Virus record (IMG/VR): IMGVR_UViG_3300036980_001087 | Coordinates: 1-64,000 of that record | Strand: one strand, 5' to 3' | Length of the DNA stretch: 64,000 nucleotides | Source of the DNA: a virus | Part shown: positions 50,426-58,713 of the stretch, piece after piece | How positions within the stretch are numbered: position 1 is the stretch's first letter | How the letters are laid out: each line of letters begins with the position of its first letter | Translations under genes and position numbers: made by a program | The notes under the pieces: generated by a model | Told to the model about the DNA's origin: nothing | The model's database searches: none | What the model saw: the letters and a program-made list of their open reading frames with translations, nothing else

Positions 50426-52050
50426 TATGTTATCCTCCGGTATAAATCTATCTGTGAACCAATTCCAATACCATTTGTTTGATCAGCTAAAATTACTAAA
50501 GAAGTAATATTATCGGCAGTATTATTCCAAGCTTGCCCCTCTATTTTAAGCACAGAAACAGTAGTTCCGGATGTTCTATATTGCGCCTTTTGTATAACTG
50601 TACGAATATATCCAGCTTTAGCATATAAATTTAATTCTGAAAAAGATATATCCCCTAATGCTGCAGCTGCCGTTATAACAATACAATTATTTCCAGTTGT
50701 AGATCTACCTGCTCCAATAGTAGTATTGGCCCCATATAAAATCTGTTGCCCATATGTATCTGTAGAAATATTATTTATTAATAATTTATAATTTGGGCCT
50801 CCATTATATCCATTAACTATTTTAACTCTAAGCATATATTCAACATCAGTGTCCCCGTTTAAACAATAATTAAAAATATTCTCTGAAGTGGTTTGCGGAA
50901 TAGTTGTACCTTCAATGCAGATTGCTCCGTCAATATAACCAGAAGTATCACCACTTATTACGCCAAGAAAACAATACACTTGTGTAGCAGAACTGTCAAC
51001 CGTGCGTGTAACTGTAATCCATTCCCAGGTGGACCCACCTGTATGCCAAGTGGATTCCGAAGTACCTACTCCATCTTCAATATATAATCTTACTCTCGTT
51101 GCTACTGTTGCATAAACCCAAGCGCCGAAAGTCACTGTTCTGCCCCTCCAATAGCTTATTCCCTTCTCCGCGTGAAATATATTATTTAGTTGTACGTTTG
51201 TTCCTGATCTTGTAAGTTTAGCAGAATAAGTGCCTATATTAACTATGGTGCTTTCTTTTGCAATAATTGCACCAGCACCAGAAGTCGTCCAACCATCGGG
51301 GTCCGAAGAAGCGCCAGCTGACCAAGTCTCAAAATCAGAATTAGCTAAAAGATTACCATTAAGTCCTGAAATTATGATTGATGTGGCTGGAAGTGGAGTT
51401 ATTGCAAACTGAACATTTTGAATAAAGCCATATATGGGATAAGTTCCTGCTTGATGACAATGATTAATTCCATAAAAATATCTATATTTTGTGGTGCTTA
51501 ATCCAGATAAAGTTAATGTTGTTGCTACTTTATTTGTACGTTCTACATTAGTATAAAAATTACATATAGCCGTGTCTGCACCGGCTGCACGTATTACTCT
51601 TGCATAATAAGTTGTATCTGCAGAAAAAGCATAAGCCGTAGCATCATAGGTAGCAAAATTTCCTCTTAATGCAACTGCTCTAATTCCTCCAGCTTCTTTA
51701 TTAAGTCCAAATTGAATAGCTACTGAACTACCAGATACATCATCTATAATATTGCTAAAGGCAATTCCAGAAAATCCTGCAGTAGAACAAGCAGTATCTA
51801 TGCGCATTTCAAAATCTACATATATTCTATCAAAATAATCCGTGCCAAAATCTTTATATACGTAATCGTCTACGTTAGAAACATATCCAGACAAAGTAAT
51901 TTTATTAGTCTCTACTGTTAATTTATTTTGAGTATTGACTACAGTATATTCAGAAAAATTTTCTATTGGATTTAAGGTAAAGGGAATTGAATAGATTTTC
52001 TGCCAGACATTATTTAAAGAGCCTAAAGCTCTAAGGTTTCCTATTTTCAT
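50425..52050 (-). CDS. tail fibre with carbohydrate-binding-like domain
   Basis: 541 residues. About 230-385 resembles a CBM4/9-type sandwich (NLLANSDFETWSAGASSDPD, WTTSGAGAIIAKESTIVNIG, VYATVATRVRLYIEDGVGTS). The last 150 residues are the same module found twice in the next protein (LNGDTDVEYMLRVKIV ... AWNNTADNITSLVILA ... GIGIGSQIDLYRR). The N-terminal 210 residues are beta-rich and not recognised. It is a probable host-binding fibre. Confidence 0.7.
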   Translation of the reverse strand: MKIGNLRALGSLNNVWQKIYSIPFTLNPIENFSEYTVVNTQNKLTVETNKITLSGYVSNVDDYVYKDFGTDYFDRIYVDFEMRIDTACSTAGFSGIAFSNIIDDVSGSSVAIQFGLNKEAGGIRAVALRGNFATYDATAYAFSADTTYYARVIRAAGADTAICNFYTNVERTNKVATTLTLSGLSTTKYRYFYGINHCHQAGTYPIYGFIQNVQFAITPLPATSIIISGLNGNLLANSDFETWSAGASSDPDGWTTSGAGAIIAKESTIVNIGTYSAKLTRSGTNVQLNNIFHAEKGISYWRGRTVTFGAWVYATVATRVRLYIEDGVGTSESTWHTGGSTWEWITVTRTVDSSATQVYCFLGVISGDTSGYIDGAICIEGTTIPQTTSENIFNYCLNGDTDVEYMLRVKIVNGYNGGPNYKLLINNISTDTYGQQILYGANTTIGAGRSTTGNNCIVITAAAALGDISFSELNLYAKAGYIRTVIQKAQYRTSGTTVSVLKIEGQAWNNTADNITSLVILADQTNGIGIGSQIDLYRRIT

Positions 52051-52053
52051 AGT

Positions 52054-52512
52054 TTACACCTGATAAATATAGCCCCAGGTTCCAGTTAAAGTACCATAAG
52101 AGGTAAGGTCTATTTCCACTGAATTAGTTGCTCCAGTTACTTCATCCGGAATGATCTGCTTATTATCATTATTAAAAATTGCAATAATAATGCAATATGG
52201 AGCGGAAAGACCTTTACTGTGGGTAATAGTAAGTTTACCTGCACTTAAAGATGCATTGGTGAAGGTTCCTCTAGTGGCTGCTGCTCCTACCTGCTCTTCA
52301 GTTCCGGAACTATCTAATTTATAAAGTTTACTATCAGATTTAAAATAAAGTTTATTAGTTCCCGAAGATGGATTGGCTGGTGTTGAAATTTGGGTGCAGA
52401 TCATTGCACCTAATACATTAATAGTTTTAAAGAATGCAGAAAGCCAGTTCTTTGCACTGGTTCCTATATTTCCTTCACCATCTGCGCGAGGTACAATATT
52501 TCTAGTGGCCAT
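52054..52512 (-). CDS. short tail fibre/spike protein
   Basis: 152 residues. The start VPRADGEGNIGTSAKNWLSA FF is split by familiar fibre language: IGTSAKNW then a strand-rich link SGTNKLYFKSDSKLYKLDSS. The C-terminal half (LSAGKLTITHSKGLSAPYCI...GTWGYIYQV) is a compact beta head. Fits a fibre or spike component in the fibre cluster. Confidence 0.65.
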   Translation of the reverse strand: MATRNIVPRADGEGNIGTSAKNWLSAFFKTINVLGAMICTQISTPANPSSGTNKLYFKSDSKLYKLDSSGTEEQVGAAATRGTFTNASLSAGKLTITHSKGLSAPYCIIIAIFNNDNKQIIPDEVTGATNSVEIDLTSYGTLTGTWGYIYQV

Positions 52513-52549
52513 CTTTACGCTCCTTGAATTGCATGCATAACAGAGCTAG

Positions 52550-53101
52550 TTATGCTTTTGGTTGAATATCATCATTACCATCTAACTCATATACATCATC
52601 TATAATTCCATCAGTCTGTGGCTCAATATCCCCATTTATATCAATCTCAAACAATCCAGACTGCCCTAAATCTGTCCAGGTCTCACTATCCCCACCATTA
52701 CTAATTTTCCATTTTAATTCATTTGCATCATACTTAATTGTTGGACAATAAGTCTGATTAGTTCTAGCTATAAAAGACTTATCATTTAATAAACTATCCC
52801 CTAAATAAAAATTATTATCCGATGATTTTGAAATCTCGGTCCATACAGCGCCAGTATAAATGTAAAGTTTATCTGTGTCCTCAACCCAACAAATTAGTCC
52901 CTCTACTCTGGCCTTATATTCCCAGGTACTGTCGGTATATGTTGCTATATCTAATTTATGAGACTCCCAAACTCCAGTAGCATTACTAGGAATTAGGTAC
53001 CTGTCTCCCTTATTAGGGCTAGTAGGTACGTCAGTAGACGCACTTTTAACAGGCTGTTGCCAGGAGAACTGTTCTAGAGTTGGGACTTTATATCCTGCCA
53101 T
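52550..53101 (-). CDS. fibre protein with DUF2793-like domain
   Basis: 183 residues. Residues 1-90 (LEQFSWQQPVKSAS..., GDRYLIPSNATGVWESHK, KLYIYTGAVWTEI) resemble DUF2793, found in phage and prophage fibres. The same domain opens the collagen-like fibre at 54.9 kb, so the two are related by duplication. The rest is acidic, and the end repeats a short DINGDIEPQ/DGNDDIQPK element. A small GCATAAC hairpin overlaps its stop. Confidence 0.65.
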   Translation of the reverse strand: MAGYKVPTLEQFSWQQPVKSASTDVPTSPNKGDRYLIPSNATGVWESHKLDIATYTDSTWEYKARVEGLICWVEDTDKLYIYTGAVWTEISKSSDNNFYLGDSLLNDKSFIARTNQTYCPTIKYDANELKWKISNGGDSETWTDLGQSGLFEIDINGDIEPQTDGIIDDVYELDGNDDIQPKA

Positions 53102-53125
53102 TTTATTCTATTCAATTAGTCAAAG

Positions 53126-54853
53126 TTATTTCCATGCCTCAGGAATAGAAGCAGCATTACTAAATCTTGCCGCAACTTGCCATCCAGAGAAGCAGTCCGT
53201 TTTTATAGGAGTTGCTGTTCCAAAATCATAATTCCATAGATCTGGGGCTTCTCCTTGTATTCCGGTCCAATCAGCATTATCATGGAAACAATTTGTAAAA
53301 ATAACTTCTTGGTTTAAAAATCTTGTATCCTCATCTCCCTCATCACAAAAAATACGAGCATTAACTTGTAATTTCTTACCATATGAAAGGGCCTGTTCAA
53401 AATTAGTAGCAAGCGTATTATATTTAAATAATCCCTCAGGTAGTGTAGCTAAATCATAACATTGTATAAACGCATATCCAAAACTTAAAGCTTTAGTATT
53501 ATATCTAAATAAATCAGTAGGCAGAGAGGTAATCCCTGAATTACCAAAAGCACTATCAAAATACTCTACTTCTGTATTATATTTAAAAATATCCGCAGGA
53601 ATAGTGGTTAAGTCTGGACAAACACAGAATACTCCCCAAAAATCATTTACAATAATATTATATTTAAATAAATTAGCAGGAATAGAGGTTATTTTAGTAC
53701 AACTAAAAGAACCACCAAAAGTAGTAACTTTTGTATTGTATTTAAAAATATTCTCGTTTATTGATACTATCCCTGTATTATAAAATACATTACTTAAATC
53801 CCACACTTCTGTATTATACTTAAACAATTCCTCAGGAATTGATGTTATATTTTCACAATTAAAAAATAAACCAGCAAAATCTTCTGCTAAAACTAACGTA
53901 TCCAATAGGTGTTCTGGTATTTCTGTTAATCCAGTACAATCAGAAAATGCATTATAAAATATTCTTGCATTTATATTATACTTAAATATATTTACTGGAA
54001 TTGAAGTTAAAGATGTGCATTCAGAAAATATAGTATTAAAATCTTCAGCTAATGTATTATATTTAAAAAGGTCTTCAGGTATTGATGTTAATCCAGTACA
54101 TCCACTAAATACTCCAACAAAATTTATTGCATCTATATTATACTTAAAAAGATCCTCAGGTATTGATTTTAATCTACTACATCTACTAAATGTTTCTGTA
54201 AAATCAGCTCCCGTATAATATTTAAAAAGTCGCTTAGGTATATACTCTAAAGATTTACAATTATAAAACATTTTAGTATAATTTGTTAAAGCAGAAAGAT
54301 TGGCCATAGTGCTATCTAAAGTAATAAGATTAGTACAATCTCCAAAATTCAATTTAGTTAAGCCTACAGTACCTACCACATCCCCAACTCTTGTAATCAT
54401 CTTTTTAGAAAGATCATGTCCTACATAAACGAAATAGGTTTCCCAGTTAGCTCCTGTAGTGGGTTCATTTTCAGGTCTATGTTCCTCTTCCAAAATACAT
54501 TCGTAAATATCTCCGTTGTCCAGAGTTATCCTATCTCCAACTAAATAATTTGAACTAAACCCAACTGGAGAATCCCAATGTATTAAATCTGGAGCTTGGT
54601 TGAAGTCTAATATTGTACATTGCCCAATAATAACTATAATTTTAGGTGTTGCATTTAAATAAGTATGGCTTATATCTTCATCATCATAAGAAGTAATTGT
54701 TGCTATGGCTGATCCGTCCCCCCAATTTACAGTAAAATCATAAGTACCATCTTCATGTAATGGGAGAGTAAATTTATAATCATCTACTGGAGTAATATAT
54801 AATTTTATTCTATTTGTACTTGGGTCTATTTTAGTTGGTAATGGACTAGACAT
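53126..54853 (-). CDS. BspA-like leucine-rich-repeat fibre with CBM insert
   Basis: 575 residues. N-terminal PKD-like sandwich (YDFTVNWGDGSAIATITSYD, about 35-60). A CBM5/12-like insert follows (YLVGDRITLDNGDIYECILE ... GANWETYFV, about 105-145). Residues 190-510 are about a dozen 24-25-residue repeats of the form IPEDLFKYNT...F...FS.CTGLTS, a BspA/DUF285 leucine-rich-repeat solenoid, a type usual in surface proteins of host-associated bacteria and protists. It probably presents a long curved surface for receptor binding. It is not a common phage fibre plan. Confidence 0.8.
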   Translation of the reverse strand: MSSPLPTKIDPSTNRIKLYITPVDDYKFTLPLHEDGTYDFTVNWGDGSAIATITSYDDEDISHTYLNATPKIIVIIGQCTILDFNQAPDLIHWDSPVGFSSNYLVGDRITLDNGDIYECILEEEHRPENEPTTGANWETYFVYVGHDLSKKMITRVGDVVGTVGLTKLNFGDCTNLITLDSTMANLSALTNYTKMFYNCKSLEYIPKRLFKYYTGADFTETFSRCSRLKSIPEDLFKYNIDAINFVGVFSGCTGLTSIPEDLFKYNTLAEDFNTIFSECTSLTSIPVNIFKYNINARIFYNAFSDCTGLTEIPEHLLDTLVLAEDFAGLFFNCENITSIPEELFKYNTEVWDLSNVFYNTGIVSINENIFKYNTKVTTFGGSFSCTKITSIPANLFKYNIIVNDFWGVFCVCPDLTTIPADIFKYNTEVEYFDSAFGNSGITSLPTDLFRYNTKALSFGYAFIQCYDLATLPEGLFKYNTLATNFEQALSYGKKLQVNARIFCDEGDEDTRFLNQEVIFTNCFHDNADWTGIQGEAPDLWNYDFGTATPIKTDCFSGWQVAARFSNAASIPEAWK

Positions 54854-54871
54854 ACTACTCCTTATTTAATA

Positions 54872-54900
54872 GGGAGGATCCCAAAAAATGGGATCCTCCC
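54872..54900 (-). terminator. perfect 11-bp hairpin between fibre genes
   Basis: GGGAGGATCCC and GGGATCCTCCC flank a 7-base A-rich loop, the strongest hairpin seen in the window. No long T-run follows in either direction, so it may be a weak terminator, a pause site or an RNA-stability element between the collagen fibre and LRR fibre genes. Confidence 0.55.
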
Positions 54901-54916
54901 CGATTATTTCTTTAAA

Positions 54917-56683
54917 TTATCCGTCTATAAGCAAGCACTTATAATCGGCATCATACACTGCACCGGGACCGGTCTCACCTTGAAAACCCTGGTTACCCTG
55001 GTCGCCCTGGTCTCCCTTTACTCCTTGGAAGCCTTGAGTTCCCTGGTCTCCTTGGTCACCTTGTGCTCCAGTGTCGCCCTGAGGCCCTTGAGCTCCAGTT
55101 GCACCTTGTGCGCCTTGATCTCCCTGAGGACCAACATCTCCAACGTCTCCTGTTCTTGCAAAAGTAATTAAAATATCAGCAAGATTTGAAAAGGCAGTTA
55201 AAGATCCAGAAACATATGCACATGCAACAGTATCATACCCAGACTTATCAGTAATTCCTCCAATAGTAAAGAGTGCAAACTGAGAAGCATCAGTTTTAAG
55301 GGAGATCTTAAAATGTCCCTTAATTGTGCTGGTGGATCCTGCTATTGTGTGCAAGAATGTTTCTATATTGGTGCTATTATCATCAACATCATCAATATGC
55401 ATTGACGTTGCCAATGATAAGTCATCATTATCAAACTTTAATTTTCCGGCTCCAGGATCAGTGTCATCATTATCCGTACTAAAGGTATAATCAAAAGTTT
55501 CTCCTCCAAAAGATCCTTGAGCGCCTTGCGCACCTTGATCTCCTTGGTCACCTTTGGCTCCCTGAAATCCTTGGGTGCCCTGATTTCCTTGAAAACCTTG
55601 GTTTCCCTGATCCCCTTGGTCACCTTGATCACCTTTGGCTCCTTCATCCCCTTGGTCGCCTTGAGGCCCTTGGGCTCCTGTTTCTCCCTGGTCGCCTTGA
55701 TTACCTTGATTTCCCTTTTCCACAAATAGTTCCCAAAATAAGGGATCAACTGTAGGTTCCTCGTCAGTTGTGGCTTGAATACAAACGTATCCACTGCCAT
55801 TATATTCAACACAATCATTAATACTATATACTCCCGAAACCCATGTGCCTTTCCATACAAATCCTTCAGCATCTGCTCCTGTGGCGCCTGTTACTCCTTG
55901 AAATCCTTGAGGACCCTGAGCTCCGGTTTCACCTTGGTCTCCCTGGAAACCTTGGTCACCCTGTGCACCCGCGTCACCTTGAAAGCCTTGATTGCCCTGG
56001 TCACCCTGGTAACCCATTTCACCCTGGGGCCCATCATTTCCTTGAAATCCCTGATCTCCAGTTTCACCATCAGCTCCCTTAACAGCCATTACTTCCCAAT
56101 AAGCTGTATCAACCGTGGGTTCTTCATCTGTAGTAGCTTGAATACAAATAAAACTACTACTAAAATACTCTACAACATCATTAACAGCGTAAACTCCTGC
56201 AACCCAAGGACCTTTCCAGGTAAATCCAAGTCCCTGATATCCCTGGTCTCCTTGGAAGCCTTTAGCTCCCTGGACTCCCTGATTACCTTGATCTCCTTGG
56301 GGTCCTTGATCTCCTTGAAAACCTTGATCCCCCTGGTCCCCTTGAGTTCCTTGAGGTCCATCTTCACCTTGAGGGCCTTGGTCACCTTGTGGCCCTACTA
56401 CGTCTCTAGCTTCCCAAACACCCCCTATAACATACAAAAATTCTTGAGTTGCCATATTCCATACTTGCCATCCATCTTCTGGAATATCATAGGTCCATGT
56501 TACAGGGCCAACTCCTGTACAAGTTGCAATCCAATTATCCTTATCTGCCCATATTCCCGTCGCTCCAACACCAATTATATGACGATCTCCCTTATCGGGG
56601 GTGGAGTCAGGAGTTACAAGTACATCAAGGACTGGAGGTTGCCATGAAAATGTCTCTAAAACTGGTATTCTATACTGTGCCAT
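54917..56683 (-). CDS. long collagen-like fibre with two CBM5/12-like modules
   Basis: 588 residues. The N-terminus (SWQPPVLDVLVTPDSTPDKG, then GDRHIIGVG) is DUF2793-like. Then come three blocks of Gly-x-y triplets rich in Gln and Asp (GDQGFQGDQG types), separated by two near-identical CBM5/12-like modules (WKGPWVAGVYAVNDVVEY and WKGTWVSGVYSINDCVEYNG). A beta module follows (YTFSTDNDDTDPGAGKLKF), and a final collagen block. It would form a long flexible trimeric fibre that binds surface sugars. A shorter plus-strand relative lies at 24.2 kb. Confidence 0.85.
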   Translation of the reverse strand: MAQYRIPVLETFSWQPPVLDVLVTPDSTPDKGDRHIIGVGATGIWADKDNWIATCTGVGPVTWTYDIPEDGWQVWNMATQEFLYVIGGVWEARDVVGPQGDQGPQGEDGPQGTQGDQGDQGFQGDQGPQGDQGNQGVQGAKGFQGDQGYQGLGFTWKGPWVAGVYAVNDVVEYFSSSFICIQATTDEEPTVDTAYWEVMAVKGADGETGDQGFQGNDGPQGEMGYQGDQGNQGFQGDAGAQGDQGFQGDQGETGAQGPQGFQGVTGATGADAEGFVWKGTWVSGVYSINDCVEYNGSGYVCIQATTDEEPTVDPLFWELFVEKGNQGNQGDQGETGAQGPQGDQGDEGAKGDQGDQGDQGNQGFQGNQGTQGFQGAKGDQGDQGAQGAQGSFGGETFDYTFSTDNDDTDPGAGKLKFDNDDLSLATSMHIDDVDDNSTNIETFLHTIAGSTSTIKGHFKISLKTDASQFALFTIGGITDKSGYDTVACAYVSGSLTAFSNLADILITFARTGDVGDVGPQGDQGAQGATGAQGPQGDTGAQGDQGDQGTQGFQGVKGDQGDQGNQGFQGETGPGAVYDADYKCLLIDG

Positions 56684-56752
56684 TTTGTTTCTCCTTTATT
56701 ATATTACTTCTAAAACAAAGCTCAGAACCCTCTGAGTAATCTACACATATAC

Positions 56753-56998
56753 TTATGGTTCAGTTACAACATATGCTTTAAACGGGGCTACATACTCCAT
56801 AACCCTCGGAATTGCTAGTGGATCAGCATGCACATGGCTATTTGGATCTACTGGGCCCGCTGCTCCTTGCGGACCTTGTGGTCCAGTTGCCCCAGATGTA
56901 GTTATTCCTACCCTAATAATTTCAACCTCATTCATTGTAATATGAATAGGTTGGGCTTCTGTTATTGTTACAAATATTTGATCAGTACTATCTGGCAT
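56753..56998 (-). CDS. short collagen-like protein
   Basis: 81 residues: a beta-type first half (IFVTITEAQPIHITMNEVEI), a single short triplet block GATGPQGPQGAAGP, and a short tail with VHADPLAIPRVMEYV. It is small, perhaps a fibre anchor or a trimmed relic of the collagen-like genes beside it. Confidence 0.6.
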   Translation of the reverse strand: MPDSTDQIFVTITEAQPIHITMNEVEIIRVGITTSGATGPQGPQGAAGPVDPNSHVHADPLAIPRVMEYVAPFKAYVVTEP

Positions 56999-57002
56999 AT
57001 AA

Positions 57003-57353
57003 TTAAGAAGTACGTTTTGTAGCGTCTGCGTTAAAAGTAATTACTCCTGCAACTATGGTCTCTACTACTGTCCCATGTTTAATCTGGATATCATAATAAT
57101 AATCACCCAGTAAATTAGTATCTGCTGGAAGTAAATTTATGGTTGTCTTTCCATGGGTAGGATCTGTGTGCACAGTAATGGTTTTTACTATTTGAGCATG
57201 TGTATCGTCGGCAGCCTCTAAGTTATCTGTAACTGTGAAGAATACAGTCCATCCAGTTATATCTTTAGCCACTCCAGAGCCATCTGTAAACTCTAATAAA
57301 TAAGACTTACTATCTCCCCTGGTAATTTCTAAATTTTCACTTTGAACAGACAT
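57003..57353 (-). CDS. BppU N-terminal-like fibre/baseplate protein
   Basis: 116 residues fitting the N-terminal domain of lactococcal-phage BppU-type proteins: NLEITRGDSKSYLLEF, then ITGWTVFFTVTDNLEA, then INLLPADTNLLGDYYYDIQI, then VVETIVAGVITFN. This domain normally plugs fibres onto the baseplate. It is the first gene of the leftward operon, behind a long leader carrying a GTTTTCAAT motif. Confidence 0.75.
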   Translation of the reverse strand: MSVQSENLEITRGDSKSYLLEFTDGSGVAKDITGWTVFFTVTDNLEAADDTHAQIVKTITVHTDPTHGKTTINLLPADTNLLGDYYYDIQIKHGTVVETIVAGVITFNADATKRTS

Positions 57354-57514
57354 AACTCCACCTCTATGTTTAAAATTTTAGCTCGCTACCTATCTTACTT
57401 ATTTCAGCCCTAACTAGGGTCAATGAAAAGGATCAAGTCCCGTTGCAGAAGGCCCTGTCATGAACAGGATTTTCGGCAGCAAGCTGAATCTAATAATTCT
57501 CTTTTTCCTCTATA

Positions 57515-57523
57515 ATTGAAAAC
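57515..57523 (-). promoter_or_regulatory. GTTTTCAAT motif before the whole structural operon
   Basis: On the minus strand, GAGTAGTTTTCAATTATAGAG lies 161 bases upstream of the first leftward gene. TAGTTTTCAATTATA is shared exactly with the site before portal on the other strand, so the two halves of the virion gene set carry the same element. Confidence 0.6.
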
Positions 57524-57591
57524 TACTCTATATATAATAATTGGGTAATAAAACCTCTTTATTTTAAAGGGGTTGCGCCTAACTTTATTAT

Positions 57592-57619
57592 CTGTAAAAA
57601 CAGGCCCCCTCCGGGGTCC
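57592..57619 (-). terminator. possible leftward terminator hairpin
   Basis: Read leftward, GGACCCC-GGA-GGGGGCC forms a GC-rich hairpin with one mismatch, followed by TGTTTTTAC. It could stop stray leftward transcripts before the late promoter. A regulatory hairpin is an alternative. Confidence 0.4.
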
Positions 57620-57623
57620 CCTC

Positions 57624-57667
57624 ATTAAGCAATCTTAAGCCCCCTTTCTACAACCGGGTTGCTTAAT
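57624..57667. repeat. 9-base inverted repeat
   Basis: ATTAAGCAA and TTGCTTAAT are perfect arms separated by 26 bases in the divergent control region. The spacing suits two protein-binding half-sites or a long-loop hairpin. Purpose unknown. Confidence 0.5.
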
Positions 57668-58066
57668 TTGCTTATTAGGGACTCTTTATTCAAGGCATAT
57701 ACCCCCTTTCAAGCTTAGATACTATAACCACCTATATTAATTGCGCTCAAATACTATTCATGTCTAACATTTAAGCACAAACTAATTCTACAAATAGATA
57801 AAATTATCTATATACAGAATCCTACTTACGGGAGGGTACCCTTAAATAAGTCCCTAAGGGATCCTAAAATAGGCCCAGTTAAGGCTAGGGAGCTTATTGC
57901 AGCCCCTAATTAGAGATACTAGTGCCAGGGTAAGGTTTGAAAATTCATTAGTAGGTAAGTTCAAGATGGATGATACTATGTAAATTTAAAATATAATTCC
58001 ATTTGTAAAGATACTAACCTATTGATATATAACAACTTACAACAACAAAATATTTTACTTATTTAT

Positions 58067-58094
58067 TTGACAAAACAATTTTTTGTGCTATACT
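58067..58094 (+). promoter_or_regulatory. sigma-70 promoter for rightward early genes
   Basis: TTGACA at 58067-58072, a 16-base spacer and TATACT at 58089-58094 with TGC just before it (extended -10). This is the best host-type promoter in the window. It faces the run of small genes that begins at 58193, so those genes are probably transcribed by unmodified host RNA polymerase early in infection. Confidence 0.8.
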
Positions 58095-58192
58095 TTCTAT
58101 GTTGCCAAAACAACAAAAAAACAAAAAAACAGGCAACCAGCAAGGCTATATTATAACCCAACCCAAAGCAACAAAACAGAAAGGATATTACT

Positions 58193-58486
58193 ATGAAAAC
58201 GCTCATAGAGCAAAAATACAAGTATATATACCAAGACGATAGAGCAACCCGCAGGACACACCAGTTTGAATACTGGGAAGCCGTAGAAGAAGAGAAAATT
58301 GAGATAGAAAACTTCGTGAAGAAGTTAGATAACAATATAGAAGACAAGTGGTTACAAGACTACCTCAAGAATTACTACCAAGTGCCAGCACTTGACGGAC
58401 AGACTAATGTAGACTATATGATAGCGAGATGTGAGAGATTATACACTTGGGAAGAGATGGAACACTCTTGGAAGAGCAAGAAGTAA
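58193..58486 (+). CDS. hypothetical early protein, first gene after the early promoter
   Basis: 97 residues, highly charged and helical (FEYWEAVEEEKIEIENFVKK). AAAGGA precedes the start, about 90 bases after the predicted transcription start. First-position early proteins often act on the host, but nothing in this sequence identifies a target. Confidence 0.65.
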   Translation: MKTLIEQKYKYIYQDDRATRRTHQFEYWEAVEEEKIEIENFVKKLDNNIEDKWLQDYLKNYYQVPALDGQTNVDYMIARCERLYTWEEMEHSWKSKK

Positions 58487-58512
58487 AGCAACCAATGAGG
58501 AGGGCAGTAGTT

Positions 58513-58713
58513 ATGAAGAAAGAGAAAGACAGACCAGCAAGCAAGTTTGAAGAAGAATACGCAAAGTTTACAGGATGTAAGAGGGAAGAACCAAGACAGC
58601 ACAAGCAGTACATACATCTAAGGTATACACTCGGATGGATCACCATAAGTATATACAGATTAGGGCAGAGGTTTAGCGTAAGACTTGAGATAGCAAGAGG
58701 ATGGAATAACTAA
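58513..58713 (+). CDS. hypothetical early protein
   Basis: 66 residues from the ATG at 58513 with GAGGAGGG upstream; an in-frame ATG at 58495 would overlap that site. Basic, with a Lys-rich start (MKKEKDRPASKFEEEYAKF) and a beta-like end (GWITISIYRLGQRFSVRLEI). No family known. Confidence 0.55.
   Translation: MKKEKDRPASKFEEEYAKFTGCKREEPRQHKQYIHLRYTLGWITISIYRLGQRFSVRLEIARGWNN

Larger units (their letters stand above)
57354..58192 (+). other. 839-base divergent non-coding control region
   Basis: No gene is supported here; both flanking operons start from it in opposite directions. It contains a GTTTTCAAT motif facing left, a GC-rich hairpin, a 9-base inverted repeat with a 26-base spacer, a CCTGT-CATGA-ACAGG dyad near 57455, a GGTACC palindrome near 57836, and a sigma-70 promoter facing right. 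The long AT-rich tract 57700-58060 with many stops could also hold an origin or packaging site, but no clear iteron array is seen. Confidence 0.6.

Noticed and set aside
55775-56647. Long open frame on the plus strand opposite the collagen-like fibre gene (290 codons).
   Set aside because: It is the mirror of a Gly-x-y repeat gene with skewed base use. It lacks a good ribosome site, and the opposing protein has clear domains.
57354-58192. tRNA genes or a CRISPR array in the long non-coding region.
   Set aside because: No GTTC-type T-loop with a matching acceptor stem, and no regularly spaced repeats, were found by reading both strands.
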